Positions 33,476 to 41,065 of a DNA stretch of 64,000 nucleotides are shown piece after piece. The stretch lies in assembly GCA_963768775.1 (NCBI GenBank), contig CAVYIY010000006.1, forward strand, positions 774,444 to 838,443, in the 5' to 3' direction. The notes under the pieces were generated by a model. That model did no database searches. It saw only the letters and a list, made by a program, of their open reading frames with translations, and was not told the origin of the DNA. How positions within the stretch are numbered: position 1 is the stretch's first letter; every line of letters begins with the position of its first letter. The translations under genes were made by a program, and so were the position numbers. This stretch comes from FEN-33 sp963768775. GTDB taxonomy: Archaea > Thermoplasmatota > Thermoplasmata > Methanomassiliicoccales > UBA472.

Positions 33476-33676
33476 ATGGGATTAAGGAATGATGAGAAGT
33501 GGATCGTTGGCGCCATTGTCTTCCGGGCTCCACGGGAACGCTTCGAGGCGATCCGGAACTCGATGGAGAGCATGCACGACGTCCAGGTCATCAAAGCACA
33601 ATCGACCGAGCATGGTCGGCTGTGGATCTCACGGAAGGATTGGCCGGGCAGTGGTGAACTGGAGGGGTTCTCGTGA
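33476..33676 (+). CDS. small hypothetical protein
   Basis: 66 residues, MGLRNDEKWIVGAIVFRAPR..., with alternating strands and one helix. Good ribosome site (GAGGTGAAGG). Not recognised. Overlaps the next start by four bases. Confidence 0.5.
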   Translation: MGLRNDEKWIVGAIVFRAPRERFEAIRNSMESMHDVQVIKAQSTEHGRLWISRKDWPGSGELEGFS

Positions 33677-33879
33677 GCTCCTCGATGACGCGGACCCACA
33701 GATTCTTTCTCACCTTAACCGAAAATGAATGGGATGAGCTCATTGGACAGGCTGGTCGAAAAGACCTGAGCGTCTTTGATTATGGCCATTTTCTCCTGGC
33801 CAAGGCAATCTACAGCAGATGCGACGATGCTGCGGAACGTCAGATCTGTCTAACTTGCAAAGGCAGGGGGTTGGTGTGA
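33673..33879 (+). CDS. RHH-like protein C with C-terminal CxxC
   Basis: 68 residues from GTG 33673. RFFLTLTENEWDELIGQAG then FDYGHFLLAKAIYSR follow the strand-helix-helix order of the other two small RHH-like proteins, and a CLTCKGRG knuckle is added at the end. Probably DNA-binding. Confidence 0.5.
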   Translation: MSSSMTRTHRFFLTLTENEWDELIGQAGRKDLSVFDYGHFLLAKAIYSRCDDAAERQICLTCKGRGLV

Positions 33880-33880
33880 G

Positions 33881-34171
33881 ATGATGACTTCCAACCGTTT
33901 CGTTCCGATCAGGAAGCGAAAGAACAAGCGGGGGCTCGTGCCCTGGACCAGAGTGATCGAGGTCTTCGACCGGGTCCTAACCGTCGATCGTTGTCAGTAT
34001 TGCGGATCCCCACTCATCTTCGATGGCTTAACCACTTGGACTGAGCTCGGAGGCCATTGCTCTGAGCTCTGCAAGAATTTGGATGATCTGTACTGGGAGA
34101 ACCGCAGGAAGTCGCAGCGGAGAAAGGAAGAGCGAGAAACGAGGGAGCTCGCGAAGAGGAGGGGGTTCTGA
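33881..34171 (+). CDS. small zinc-finger protein B
   Basis: 96 residues. CQYCGSPLIF and HCSELCKNLD make a zinc site like that of the gene at 33251; both termini are strongly basic (RKRKNKRG; RRKSQRRKEERETRELAKRR). It repeats the order RHH-like then zinc finger and immediately precedes the replication gene. Confidence 0.6.
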   Translation: MMTSNRFVPIRKRKNKRGLVPWTRVIEVFDRVLTVDRCQYCGSPLIFDGLTTWTELGGHCSELCKNLDDLYWENRRKSQRRKEERETRELAKRRGF

Positions 34172-34172
34172 G

Positions 34173-36677
34173 ATGGCAGGGATTTCAAGAAAGACGAAAA
34201 GCAAGAAGCACAATGGCTCACCGACCAATCTCGGAGCCCAGAAAGACGCTTATAAAGTCCTTGGAACCGAATCCAGTCCAGATGGCGGAGGTGGCGTTGA
34301 AAGGCTCGTCGTTGTGAAATTGGCTGGTGGGAATACTGCCAAGAAGACTGTAGGGGAGTGGGAAGATTTCTGTTCATCAAATAGGGACAAAGTTGAATAC
34401 ACACACCTTAAGTACGACGTCTGGGAAGCAGTGGGGCTACTATCCAGCGATGAAAGAAGGCGACCTGCCGATAGTTCGGAAAGCGAAGTAAGGGACTTTC
34501 CGCTTGGCGATACTGAAACAGCAAGATGGACACCGACTGAGATTTGCTTGGTCTTCAATCCAGGAGAGAAAGGCGAACGTGCAAGATGCGTAATTCGTGG
34601 CTCTGTAAAGCCTCTGGAAAGGCTCCGGGTCGACGGTGAGGTGTACTACCGTTGGATGATGGATGGGGAAGAGATAACGGCGAGGGTAGATGATCTCCTG
34701 GAGCGACTCAAGGGTGAAGGTTACATCTTCTATAGATCCAGAGCTCAAGACGTCCTCTCAGCGGTGGCAAGTGGCATGGCAGATCGGACAGAGGACCGTC
34801 ATGCAACATATGGAGTATATACCCATGGGGATAAGCTGGAACTCTGTGAGGACCCCCTACCAGTCAAGGATGAACAGATCAAGGTATGGGAAAAGGTAAG
34901 AGGTAATATTCAGTTCGAGGCCACACCTGAGGACCTTCAGGCCTACATCAAGATGATGGGGTATTGGCATTCATATGAAGCGTTTCCAACGTTCGGATTG
35001 GGTCTTGCTGCCCCCTTCACACCGGTATTGCGGACCAATGGCATCTTTTTCCCACACGGCTTCAACTATGCTCCGGATCACGACCTGGGGAAATCAATGT
35101 CGGCACGTGTGGCCAGTGTGAACATGTTCGGAATGAGGGAAGAAAGCGGTGGAAGCATCGGGACGGACTATAGGTTGAACGCCCATTTTGATGCGATCGC
35201 CCTTCCCATCGTGGTCGAGGAAGCCGACGCGCTCAAAGACAGCGTGCTCTCCGCGATAAAGGATAGTGCTGAGAGTTGGAACCTGGGCAAGAGGGGAAAC
35301 ACCCAAATGACCATGAAAAGGTATGCGAGCAGGGCAGTGCTGCTGATGACTGGCAACGCTTTGCCGACCGAGACTGGATCGGTGCTCAAACGCATACTCA
35401 ACGTCCGATTCGATTCCTCCAAGAGAGGAGAACGGAGATTGAAGGCCAATGAGTCAAAGGATCAGCTCAAGAAGCTCCGCCCCATCGGGTTCTGGCTAGA
35501 GAGGAATTACATCACCAATCATCAGAGTTGCCCTGATTTGCTCAGAATGATCGAAGATTATGCCCGCGAGATCGAATCGAAACGCCCAGACTGGGAATCT
35601 CCGCAGAGGCCGTATGCGTGGGCGGTCGTATATTTCGGCCTTAAGATCTTCGAGGAAGGTTGCAAGGCCAAGGGAGTCGATTGGCAAACCCCATTGATAG
35701 AAGAATTTGTCAAGAGCGTCGTCAATCCCGTGGAACGATCTACCTGGGACTCCAAGAGAACCAACGTTGACCGCTTCATTGAGTGGTTCGATATGTGGTG
35801 CGTCCAGAACTGCTTCAGAGTTAATCTTGGCGATGGATTGTACAATATCGAGGTCAAAGGCGAAGACGTGGTCTGGAAGGAGGAGCCGCTTAAGGTAGAG
35901 ACGAAGAAGGCGGGGCTGACGGTTAAAACAGAGTCAGTAAGGGGCGTCTATGTCACAAGTGCATTGCTCCAGGAATACAATAAGAAAGCGTTGCCCGAGG
36001 AGAGGATTTCCAATCTCAAGGAACTGGCGATGCAAGCGGCCAGTGCTGCGGGCATACCAATTGATTGTGTTATCGAGCCAGGGACGGAGAAGGTCGCTCG
36101 GACCATGATTGGAAACGAACAGATGAGGGCGGCTTTCGTCCCTCGCGCGTACGCGTGCGCGAGCACTGAGACTAACGCGAAAAGTGGGTCTATGGGTCTA
36201 AATGAAGGAGCCAGTGAACAAGAAAATCGTAGACCCGCATCAGACCTGAAGACCCAAGTCCCGGTCTTGAATGAAGAAAACAAGACCCTTTTAGACCCGA
36301 TTAGACCTGAGAAGGTCTATGAAAATAAAGATAGAATGGATGATGTTAATAGTACTTCTAAAGACCCAAAGACCCAAGAAAAAGGTCTCGCGCGCGAGGC
36401 TTGCCTTCCCAAATCAAGGCTCGAGGAAGAACGTCTCCGGGCGTTGCAGATTCGATTGACAACATCCATTAAGGCGAACAAAAGGGGTGAGGGAATTGAG
36501 GGGCTACCCCTCGATTTGGCCGCCATATCCGTTGATGACCTCTTCTGTAATGATACTGATGCAGCGGTAAGTTACATCAGGGGAGCGATCGAGCATGAAT
36601 GGCTCCCGTTCTGGCTCTCTATTGATGGGAAGATTAGACTAGTCCAAACAAAAACCATCGTCCCTGAAGGTACCTGA
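34173..36677 (+). CDS. helicase-like replication protein
   Basis: 834 residues from ATG 34173. A central ATPase module is suggested by a non-canonical P-loop NYAPDHDLGKSMSARVA (GKS near 306-308), Walker B-like ALPIVVEEADAL and a sensor-like RAVLLMTGNALP, the layout of DUF927/SF3-type helicases. The N-terminal 240 residues may hold a priming or origin-binding domain but show no clear motif. A low-complexity linker (about 670-745) is encoded by an array of AGACC repeats. Largest gene of the element, so the best candidate for its replication initiator. Confidence 0.6.
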   Translation: MAGISRKTKSKKHNGSPTNLGAQKDAYKVLGTESSPDGGGGVERLVVVKLAGGNTAKKTVGEWEDFCSSNRDKVEYTHLKYDVWEAVGLLSSDERRRPADSSESEVRDFPLGDTETARWTPTEICLVFNPGEKGERARCVIRGSVKPLERLRVDGEVYYRWMMDGEEITARVDDLLERLKGEGYIFYRSRAQDVLSAVASGMADRTEDRHATYGVYTHGDKLELCEDPLPVKDEQIKVWEKVRGNIQFEATPEDLQAYIKMMGYWHSYEAFPTFGLGLAAPFTPVLRTNGIFFPHGFNYAPDHDLGKSMSARVASVNMFGMREESGGSIGTDYRLNAHFDAIALPIVVEEADALKDSVLSAIKDSAESWNLGKRGNTQMTMKRYASRAVLLMTGNALPTETGSVLKRILNVRFDSSKRGERRLKANESKDQLKKLRPIGFWLERNYITNHQSCPDLLRMIEDYAREIESKRPDWESPQRPYAWAVVYFGLKIFEEGCKAKGVDWQTPLIEEFVKSVVNPVERSTWDSKRTNVDRFIEWFDMWCVQNCFRVNLGDGLYNIEVKGEDVVWKEEPLKVETKKAGLTVKTESVRGVYVTSALLQEYNKKALPEERISNLKELAMQAASAAGIPIDCVIEPGTEKVARTMIGNEQMRAAFVPRAYACASTETNAKSGSMGLNEGASEQENRRPASDLKTQVPVLNEENKTLLDPIRPEKVYENKDRMDDVNSTSKDPKTQEKGLAREACLPKSRLEEERLRALQIRLTTSIKANKRGEGIEGLPLDLAAISVDDLFCNDTDAAVSYIRGAIEHEWLPFWLSIDGKIRLVQTKTIVPEGT
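36142..36163. repeat. GC-rich inverted repeat left of the iteron array
   Basis: CTCGCGC and GCGCGAG flank an 8-base centre (GTACGCGT). A similar palindrome CTCGCGCGCGAG lies at 36387-36398, so the AGACC array sits between two CTCGCGC palindromes. Confidence 0.5.
36186..36398. repeat. iteron-like AGACC array, candidate replication origin
   Basis: Within about 200 bases the heptamer (T/A)AGACC(C/T) or its complement appears about 14 times: 36186, 36194, 36230, 36241, 36249, 36263, 36282, 36292, 36302, 36313, 36361, 36369 and 36384 are clear. Copies run in both orientations, with AT-rich sequence at 36320-36360 and GC palindromes at both sides. It lies inside the replication gene, as in several plasmids. 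Confidence 0.6.
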
Positions 36678-36931
36678 TGAACGTCAAGATCAACACCGCC
36701 CGGCACTTCCTCGAGAACAAGGACCTCGCGATCTGCACCGACGCGGCCGCGCTCCTCGCCCTGCACCTCGACGATCGGGGCAAAACGATCGCTCACAAAG
36801 CCAAGGAGCTCATGGATGAGGAGAACCGTGCCCGGATGGTGCAGGGGCTCCTTCCGAGGTCCAGGATGAACGCCAAGGACGTCGAGAGGGCCATAGAGGC
36901 GTTGGCCAAGGTTAATGGAGAGAGGCGTTAA
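36677..36931 (+). CDS. histone-fold-like small protein
   Basis: 84 residues; ATG overlaps the preceding stop. DLAICTDAAALLALHLDDRG then KTIAHKAKELMDEENRARMV and RMNAKDVERAIEAL follow the helix-strand-loop pattern of archaeal histone and TAF-like folds ('s.dAa..L...le..g..I...A...a....r.tv...Dv..Ai..L'), with a longer second loop (residues 48-63). It would bind DNA as a dimer. The assignment is by pattern only. Confidence 0.5.
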   Translation: MNVKINTARHFLENKDLAICTDAAALLALHLDDRGKTIAHKAKELMDEENRARMVQGLLPRSRMNAKDVERAIEALAKVNGERR

Positions 36932-37938
36932 TGGGGGGCGCTGAGAACATGAACCCGCTCCTCGAAGGATTCGAGAAGCGGCTCATCGGCCAGAATAGGA
37001 CGGAACAGACCAGGAGGATCTACCTCAACATGGCGGCCCGGCTGCTGGACTTTGTCGGGGAAGATCTGGGGGAGGAACAGGTGCTGCGCTTCAGGGACGA
37101 GCTGGCGGCGAAGGTCGACCAGAACTCGATGAATACGTACGCCTTCGCGTTGAACGCCTTCCTGGAGTACCGGGGGATGGGCTTCAGGGTGGAACCGCCG
37201 AAGAAGATCCACAAGGAGGCGGACAGTCTCAGCAAGAGCGAGTTCGCCAAGGTCCTCGATGCGGCATCGCGCCAGCAGGATGTCTTCAGGGCAAAGAGGG
37301 ACACGGCGATCCTGATGATCATGGGCGAGGGAGCGGCCAGGGGCGGGGAGCTCCGGGCTCTCCGGATGCGTGACCTGGACCTGAGCAAGGGCGTCGTCCT
37401 TGCCAGGAGGCCGAAGGGGAAGCATGACCGCAGGATCTTCTTCGGTGATGCGACCAGGAAGGCGCTGGCAAGCTACCTCGAGGTCAGGGGCACAGGGGCA
37501 ACAGCGGAGGACGAGCTCTGCCTGTTCCTGAATCAGGATGGCACCAGGATCCATGGGCACGACACGCTGAGGGTCATGCTCGCGAAGTTGGCCGCCGATG
37601 CGAGGCTGGACCGGAAGATCCACCCTCACATGCTGAGGCACATGCGGATAACCGAGCTCAGCGAGCAGGGGATGAACCCGTTCCAACTGCAGCGCTTCGC
37701 CGGCCATGCCGACGTCAAGACCACCATGGGTTATGTCCACGTACAGGACGACGCCATCGCCACCTTCGTCCAGGCATCTCCTGCGGTCCGGGTCGTCGAT
37801 GATCATGAGGGACAGGGCCAGCCCGAGGACCTGAAGAAGTCGCTGACCCGCAGGCTCGCCCTGGGTGAGATCTCGGAGGATACCTACCGCCGCGCATTGA
37901 ACAGCCTCGAGGCGGATCCCTTGGAGGCGCTCCGATGA
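36931..37938 (+). CDS. tyrosine recombinase/integrase, second copy
   Basis: 335 residues; ATG overlaps the preceding TAA. Catalytic residues: Arg in GAARGGELRAL, His-x-x-Arg in HPHMLRHMRITEL, His in FAGHADVKTT and Tyr in MGYVHVQ. A C-terminal extension of about 50 residues (EDLKKSLTRRLALGEISEDT) resembles a SHOCT-like short helical domain. It is the last gene of the element and lies next to the right repeat, so it is the more likely integrase. Confidence 0.9.
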   Translation: MGGAENMNPLLEGFEKRLIGQNRTEQTRRIYLNMAARLLDFVGEDLGEEQVLRFRDELAAKVDQNSMNTYAFALNAFLEYRGMGFRVEPPKKIHKEADSLSKSEFAKVLDAASRQQDVFRAKRDTAILMIMGEGAARGGELRALRMRDLDLSKGVVLARRPKGKHDRRIFFGDATRKALASYLEVRGTGATAEDELCLFLNQDGTRIHGHDTLRVMLAKLAADARLDRKIHPHMLRHMRITELSEQGMNPFQLQRFAGHADVKTTMGYVHVQDDAIATFVQASPAVRVVDDHEGQGQPEDLKKSLTRRLALGEISEDTYRRALNSLEADPLEALR

Positions 37939-38003
37939 AAGGGATAATTCCTTGCCGAATGAAGTGCTGGATAGAGCCATCGCAGGGGTTAACGAAGGCC
38001 AAA

Positions 38004-38013
38004 TCCTAGTTAA
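38004..38013 (+). repeat. right copy of 10-bp direct repeat flanking the element
   Basis: TCCTAGTTAA, 66 bases after the integrase stop and 16 bases from the purF stop, identical and in the same orientation as 25235-25244. Confidence 0.4.
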
Positions 38014-38028
38014 ACCTTTGCTGTGCTC

Positions 38029-39450
38029 CTACTCGACGTCCAGCCTCTTTTGGAAGCGCATCTTCTCGCCGGAGATGTGTGTCGGGTACTCGGCGTTCAG
38101 GCAGGCCATGCAAAGCTCGCACTCCGGCAGACCAAGCGCCTTTACCAGGCCGGCGATGCTCGTATAGGCCACGCTATCGGCCGTGATCAGCCGGGAGATC
38201 TCCTCCACCGTCCGGTTGGTGGCGGCGAACTGCTCCCGCGTCTTCATGTCCACGCCGTAATAGCAGGGCGCCTTCACTGGAGGGCATCCGATGCGCACGT
38301 GGACCTCCTTCGCGCCAGCGCGGCGAGCCATCTGCACTATCCTCCGCATGGTGGTCCCGCGGACGATCGAATCGTCTACGATCACGATCCTCTTTCCCTT
38401 CATGGTGGACTTGATCGGATTGAGCTTGAGCAGGACGCTCTCATCGCGGGTGCTCTGCTCAGGCATGATGAACGTCCTTTCCACGTAGCGGTTCTTCATG
38501 AACCCTTCTTCGTAGGGAATGCCGGATTTCTCCGAGAAACCGAGCGCATGCGCCCTTCCAGAGTCGGGCACCGGCACGACCACATCGGCCTCGACCGGAT
38601 GCTCCTCGGCCAAAATGCTGCCCAGGCGCTTGCGGGCGGTGTACACCTCCAGCCCGTCCAGGACGCTGTCCGGTCGGGCGAAGTAGACCCATTCGAACAT
38701 GCAGTTCGCCTTGTGCGGCATTGCCGGAACAGAATGCGAAGTGAACCCTTCTGGCGTAATTTCGATTATCTCTCCCGGCACCACGTCGCGGATGAACTCG
38801 CCCTGGAGCACGTCGAAGACGGCGCTCTCAGAGGCGATGCAATAACCGTCATGCAAACGACCCAGGCACAGCGGGCGGAAGCCGAGCGGGTCGCGCACGC
38901 CGAAGACCCTGCCTCCGACCATCAATGTCAGAGAGTAAGCGCCGTCGATGATCCTCATGGTGTTCTTGATGGCGCGCACCGGATCGGGAGACTGGCTCAG
39001 CTCATTCGCCACCAATCGCACGATGATCTCCGAGTCGGTGGTGGTGAGGAAGGCCCAGCCCTCCGATTGCAGCTTCGCCCGGATCTTGTCGGCGTTGACG
39101 ATATCCCCGTTATGCGCCAGCGCCACCTCCCCCTGCAGCATCTTCACCACGATGGGGGCGCAATTCTCCAAAACGCTCGAGCCAGTTGTGGAATAGCGGA
39201 CATGCCCGATGCCGTTGCTGCCGTGGACGCCTGCGATTGCCGCATTGGTGAGAACCTCATGCACCAGACCCATGCCCTTCACCGAGCGGATCTGGCCATC
39301 GAAGACGGCGATCCCGGCGCTCTCCTGCCCGCGGTGCTGGATCACGCGCAACGCTTTGCGTAGCGGCAGAACTGCATCCGTGGTCAGTGCCATTCCCGCA
39401 ACGCCACAGAAATGTTTGGGGTTGTCGGACACAGGCAGGACCTCAGCCAT
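38029..39450 (-). CDS. purF: amidophosphoribosyltransferase
   Basis: 473 residues. After a short leader, the N-terminal nucleophile Cys is in KHFCGVAGMA, so the leader MAEVLPVSDNPKHF is probably removed as in other PurF. The glutaminase domain has HRGQESAGIA and the PRTase motif is VIVDDSIVRGTTMRR. The C-terminus has a Cys pair (CELCMACLN), as in iron-sulfur type PurF. First step of purine synthesis. ATG 39450 overlaps the eL37 stop. Confidence 0.95.
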   Translation of the reverse strand: MAEVLPVSDNPKHFCGVAGMALTTDAVLPLRKALRVIQHRGQESAGIAVFDGQIRSVKGMGLVHEVLTNAAIAGVHGSNGIGHVRYSTTGSSVLENCAPIVVKMLQGEVALAHNGDIVNADKIRAKLQSEGWAFLTTTDSEIIVRLVANELSQSPDPVRAIKNTMRIIDGAYSLTLMVGGRVFGVRDPLGFRPLCLGRLHDGYCIASESAVFDVLQGEFIRDVVPGEIIEITPEGFTSHSVPAMPHKANCMFEWVYFARPDSVLDGLEVYTARKRLGSILAEEHPVEADVVVPVPDSGRAHALGFSEKSGIPYEEGFMKNRYVERTFIMPEQSTRDESVLLKLNPIKSTMKGKRIVIVDDSIVRGTTMRRIVQMARRAGAKEVHVRIGCPPVKAPCYYGVDMKTREQFAATNRTVEEISRLITADSVAYTSIAGLVKALGLPECELCMACLNAEYPTHISGEKMRFQKRLDVE

Positions 39451-39620
39451 CAATTATGCGGCTTTGCCCAAGTATAAGTTCTCATCGTGGTGGTCTTGCC
39501 ATAGCCACAGGAGGCACAAATGCCCTTCCTGACGTTGTACGCGTGCTTACCACAGCGGCGGCAAGGGATGTGGGTCTTCTTGCTGCCCATCTTACCCATT
39601 GATGGAGTGCCTTTTGTCAT
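39450..39620 (-). CDS. rpl37e: ribosomal protein eL37
   Basis: 56 residues, MTKGTPSMGKMGSKKTHIPC..., with the zinc ribbon CRRCG and CASCG and the tail TYTWAKPHN. Matches archaeal eL37. It is placed between the LSm gene and purF, all on the minus strand; the LSm-eL37 pair is conserved in many archaea. The stop TGA overlaps the purF ATG. Confidence 0.95.
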   Translation of the reverse strand: MTKGTPSMGKMGSKKTHIPCRRCGKHAYNVRKGICASCGYGKTTTMRTYTWAKPHN

Positions 39621-39631
39621 GGAGCCTACCC

Positions 39632-39877
39632 CTACGGTGAAATGTAAATTACGTTGTCCCCTCGGACGATCGTGACGCTGAGCTTCCTGATGACCTCATC
39701 GTTGATGAGCTCCTCGGCATTCTTAAGCACGAGGTTCATGTGAGGATCGTATCCGTCGAGCACTCCCCGGTATTCGCGGTTGCCCTTGAGCTCTACGATG
39801 ACCTGACTGTTGATCGCCTGGTTCAATACCATGAGAGGCTTCTGCATGCTCAATTCACCTGCGTCCCGATTAGTCAT
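39632..39877 (-). CDS. LSm/Sm-like archaeal RNA-binding protein
   Basis: 81 residues. Sm1 is VIVELKGNREYRGVLDGYDPHMNLVLKNAEE and Sm2 is IVRGDNVIYISP, both complete. It forms a heptameric ring that binds U-rich RNA. The start may be 39877 or ATG 39847 (MQKPLMVLNQ). It lies 11 bases ahead of rpl37e. Confidence 0.95.
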   Translation of the reverse strand: MTNRDAGELSMQKPLMVLNQAINSQVIVELKGNREYRGVLDGYDPHMNLVLKNAEELINDEVIRKLSVTIVRGDNVIYISP

Positions 39878-39916
39878 ACAGTATTTTAAGGTTTCCGTTT
39901 TCTGGCTCGCTCTGGT

Positions 39917-41065
39917 TCACATGAACGCGCCGATGGTGGGCGCATCCAGTCGGTCCATGTCGTAGAAGATGATGCCCTCCCGCACGCCCTCCCTGTCGAG
40001 CCGCCCGCCCCAGATGTAAGCAATCAGCGAGGAGCGCCAAAGCAGGTCGAGGGCGGAGGTCGCCAACGCGCCGTAGTACACGTTCGACAGGGAATCGTCG
40101 TAGCCGTAGTCGTCGATCAGGTAATAGGCGTAGCCGAGCAGGCTGTCCCTCCGATTCAGCATGGCGAGGTAGTCGGTGAAGATCCTCTTGCCCTCTCCCT
40201 CGGGAGCGAGCAATGGCACCCGCCGGGGCACGATGCCCCTCAGCCTAGTGGTCTTCCCCTCCCGGTCCATCTGGTACAGGTCAAGCTCGCGGTCCTGGCT
40301 GACGAAGATGTTCCATGTGCCATGCGGGTTGCAGTAGACCGGGGTGGAGAAGGTATCTTCCGCCGCCAGCGACTCCAGCCCCGTTTCCATCGCCGCCAGC
40401 TGCAACTCCTCGACCGACTTGGAATCCAACGCCCTGGAGTCGGGAAGCTCGGACAGCGTCATCTCGTCCTCCTCCATCGAGCGGTCAAGTATCGACCCGA
40501 TGAATGCGGGATCGGTCATAAGCGGCAGCTTCGAGGCGAACTCCTTCCTGAGCTTCTCCGGCTCGATCTCGATGCCCGCCTCGGAGCAGTTAGCCTTGAA
40601 GACGCGGTAGACCTCTCGAGAATCCTCCAGGCCGCGCCTGAGGGCCGCTGAGTTGTCCTGCAAGAGCTGCACGCCGGAAGCGAGGGCGTCCTCCCCTCGG
40701 TCGAGCCAGACGCCGCGGCAGGAGAGGTCCAGTTCGACCTGCACCCGCTCGCTGAGGTGGACGTGGAAGGGAAACTGCCGGCAGTAGTGCGGCCGATTAG
40801 GATAGATGGAACATCTCCCGCCGTCGAGGAAGGTGCAGGGCCCGTTGCCGTTCTTCAAAGCCAGGGCGGTATGCTTGTGCGGGCTCCTCCGCACCACCAG
40901 CCGGTCAGGGAAGTTGCGCTTGAAATAGGGCACCTCATTCTCCAGCAGCTCCGGCTGGCACAGGCAGCAGAGCTGGCATTCGTCGAGGCAGACGAACTTG
41001 CGACCCTCCAGCTCGGAGAGGTCAACCGGGAATTCTTGGCTTGCCAGCGCAAACATCCCTCCCAC
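39917..41065 (-). CDS. YkgJ-type cysteine-cluster protein
   Basis: 382 residues. The N-terminal domain has CLDECQLCCLCQPELL and the second half CTFLDGGRCSIYPNRPHYCRQFPF, the eight-cysteine cluster of YkgJ/FliB-like proteins, thought to bind zinc or an iron-sulfur cluster. The 250-residue C-terminal part is unassigned. Its start overlaps the end of pyrC by 44 bases; ATG 41056 is possible. Confidence 0.8.
   Translation of the reverse strand: MGGMFALASQEFPVDLSELEGRKFVCLDECQLCCLCQPELLENEVPYFKRNFPDRLVVRRSPHKHTALALKNGNGPCTFLDGGRCSIYPNRPHYCRQFPFHVHLSERVQVELDLSCRGVWLDRGEDALASGVQLLQDNSAALRRGLEDSREVYRVFKANCSEAGIEIEPEKLRKEFASKLPLMTDPAFIGSILDRSMEEDEMTLSELPDSRALDSKSVEELQLAAMETGLESLAAEDTFSTPVYCNPHGTWNIFVSQDRELDLYQMDREGKTTRLRGIVPRRVPLLAPEGEGKRIFTDYLAMLNRRDSLLGYAYYLIDDYGYDDSLSNVYYGALATSALDLLWRSSLIAYIWGGRLDREGVREGIIFYDMDRLDAPTIGAFM

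Larger units (their letters stand above)
25235..38013. mobile_element. integrated plasmid- or provirus-like element
   Basis: A 12.8-kb block between tRNA-Ala and purF. It carries one serine recombinase, two tyrosine recombinases, at least four ribbon-helix-helix proteins, small zinc-finger proteins, a large membrane-anchored surface protein, a helicase-like replication protein and a histone-fold-like protein. Almost all genes are on the plus strand with short overlaps. The 10-bp sequence TCCTAGTTAA occurs as a direct repeat at 25235-25244 and 38004-38013, and is the best candidate for the ends. Unlike the flanking chromosome, no frameshifted gene is seen here. Confidence 0.75.

Noticed and set aside
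36186..36398. AGACC repeats as a CRISPR array
   Set aside because: The units are only seven bases, in both orientations, with irregular spacing and inside a coding frame; no repeat-spacer pattern. No CRISPR array is seen anywhere in the window.
38023..39363. 446-codon open frame on the plus strand opposite purF
   Set aside because: The minus strand holds all PurF motifs; the plus product is His/Arg-rich and featureless.
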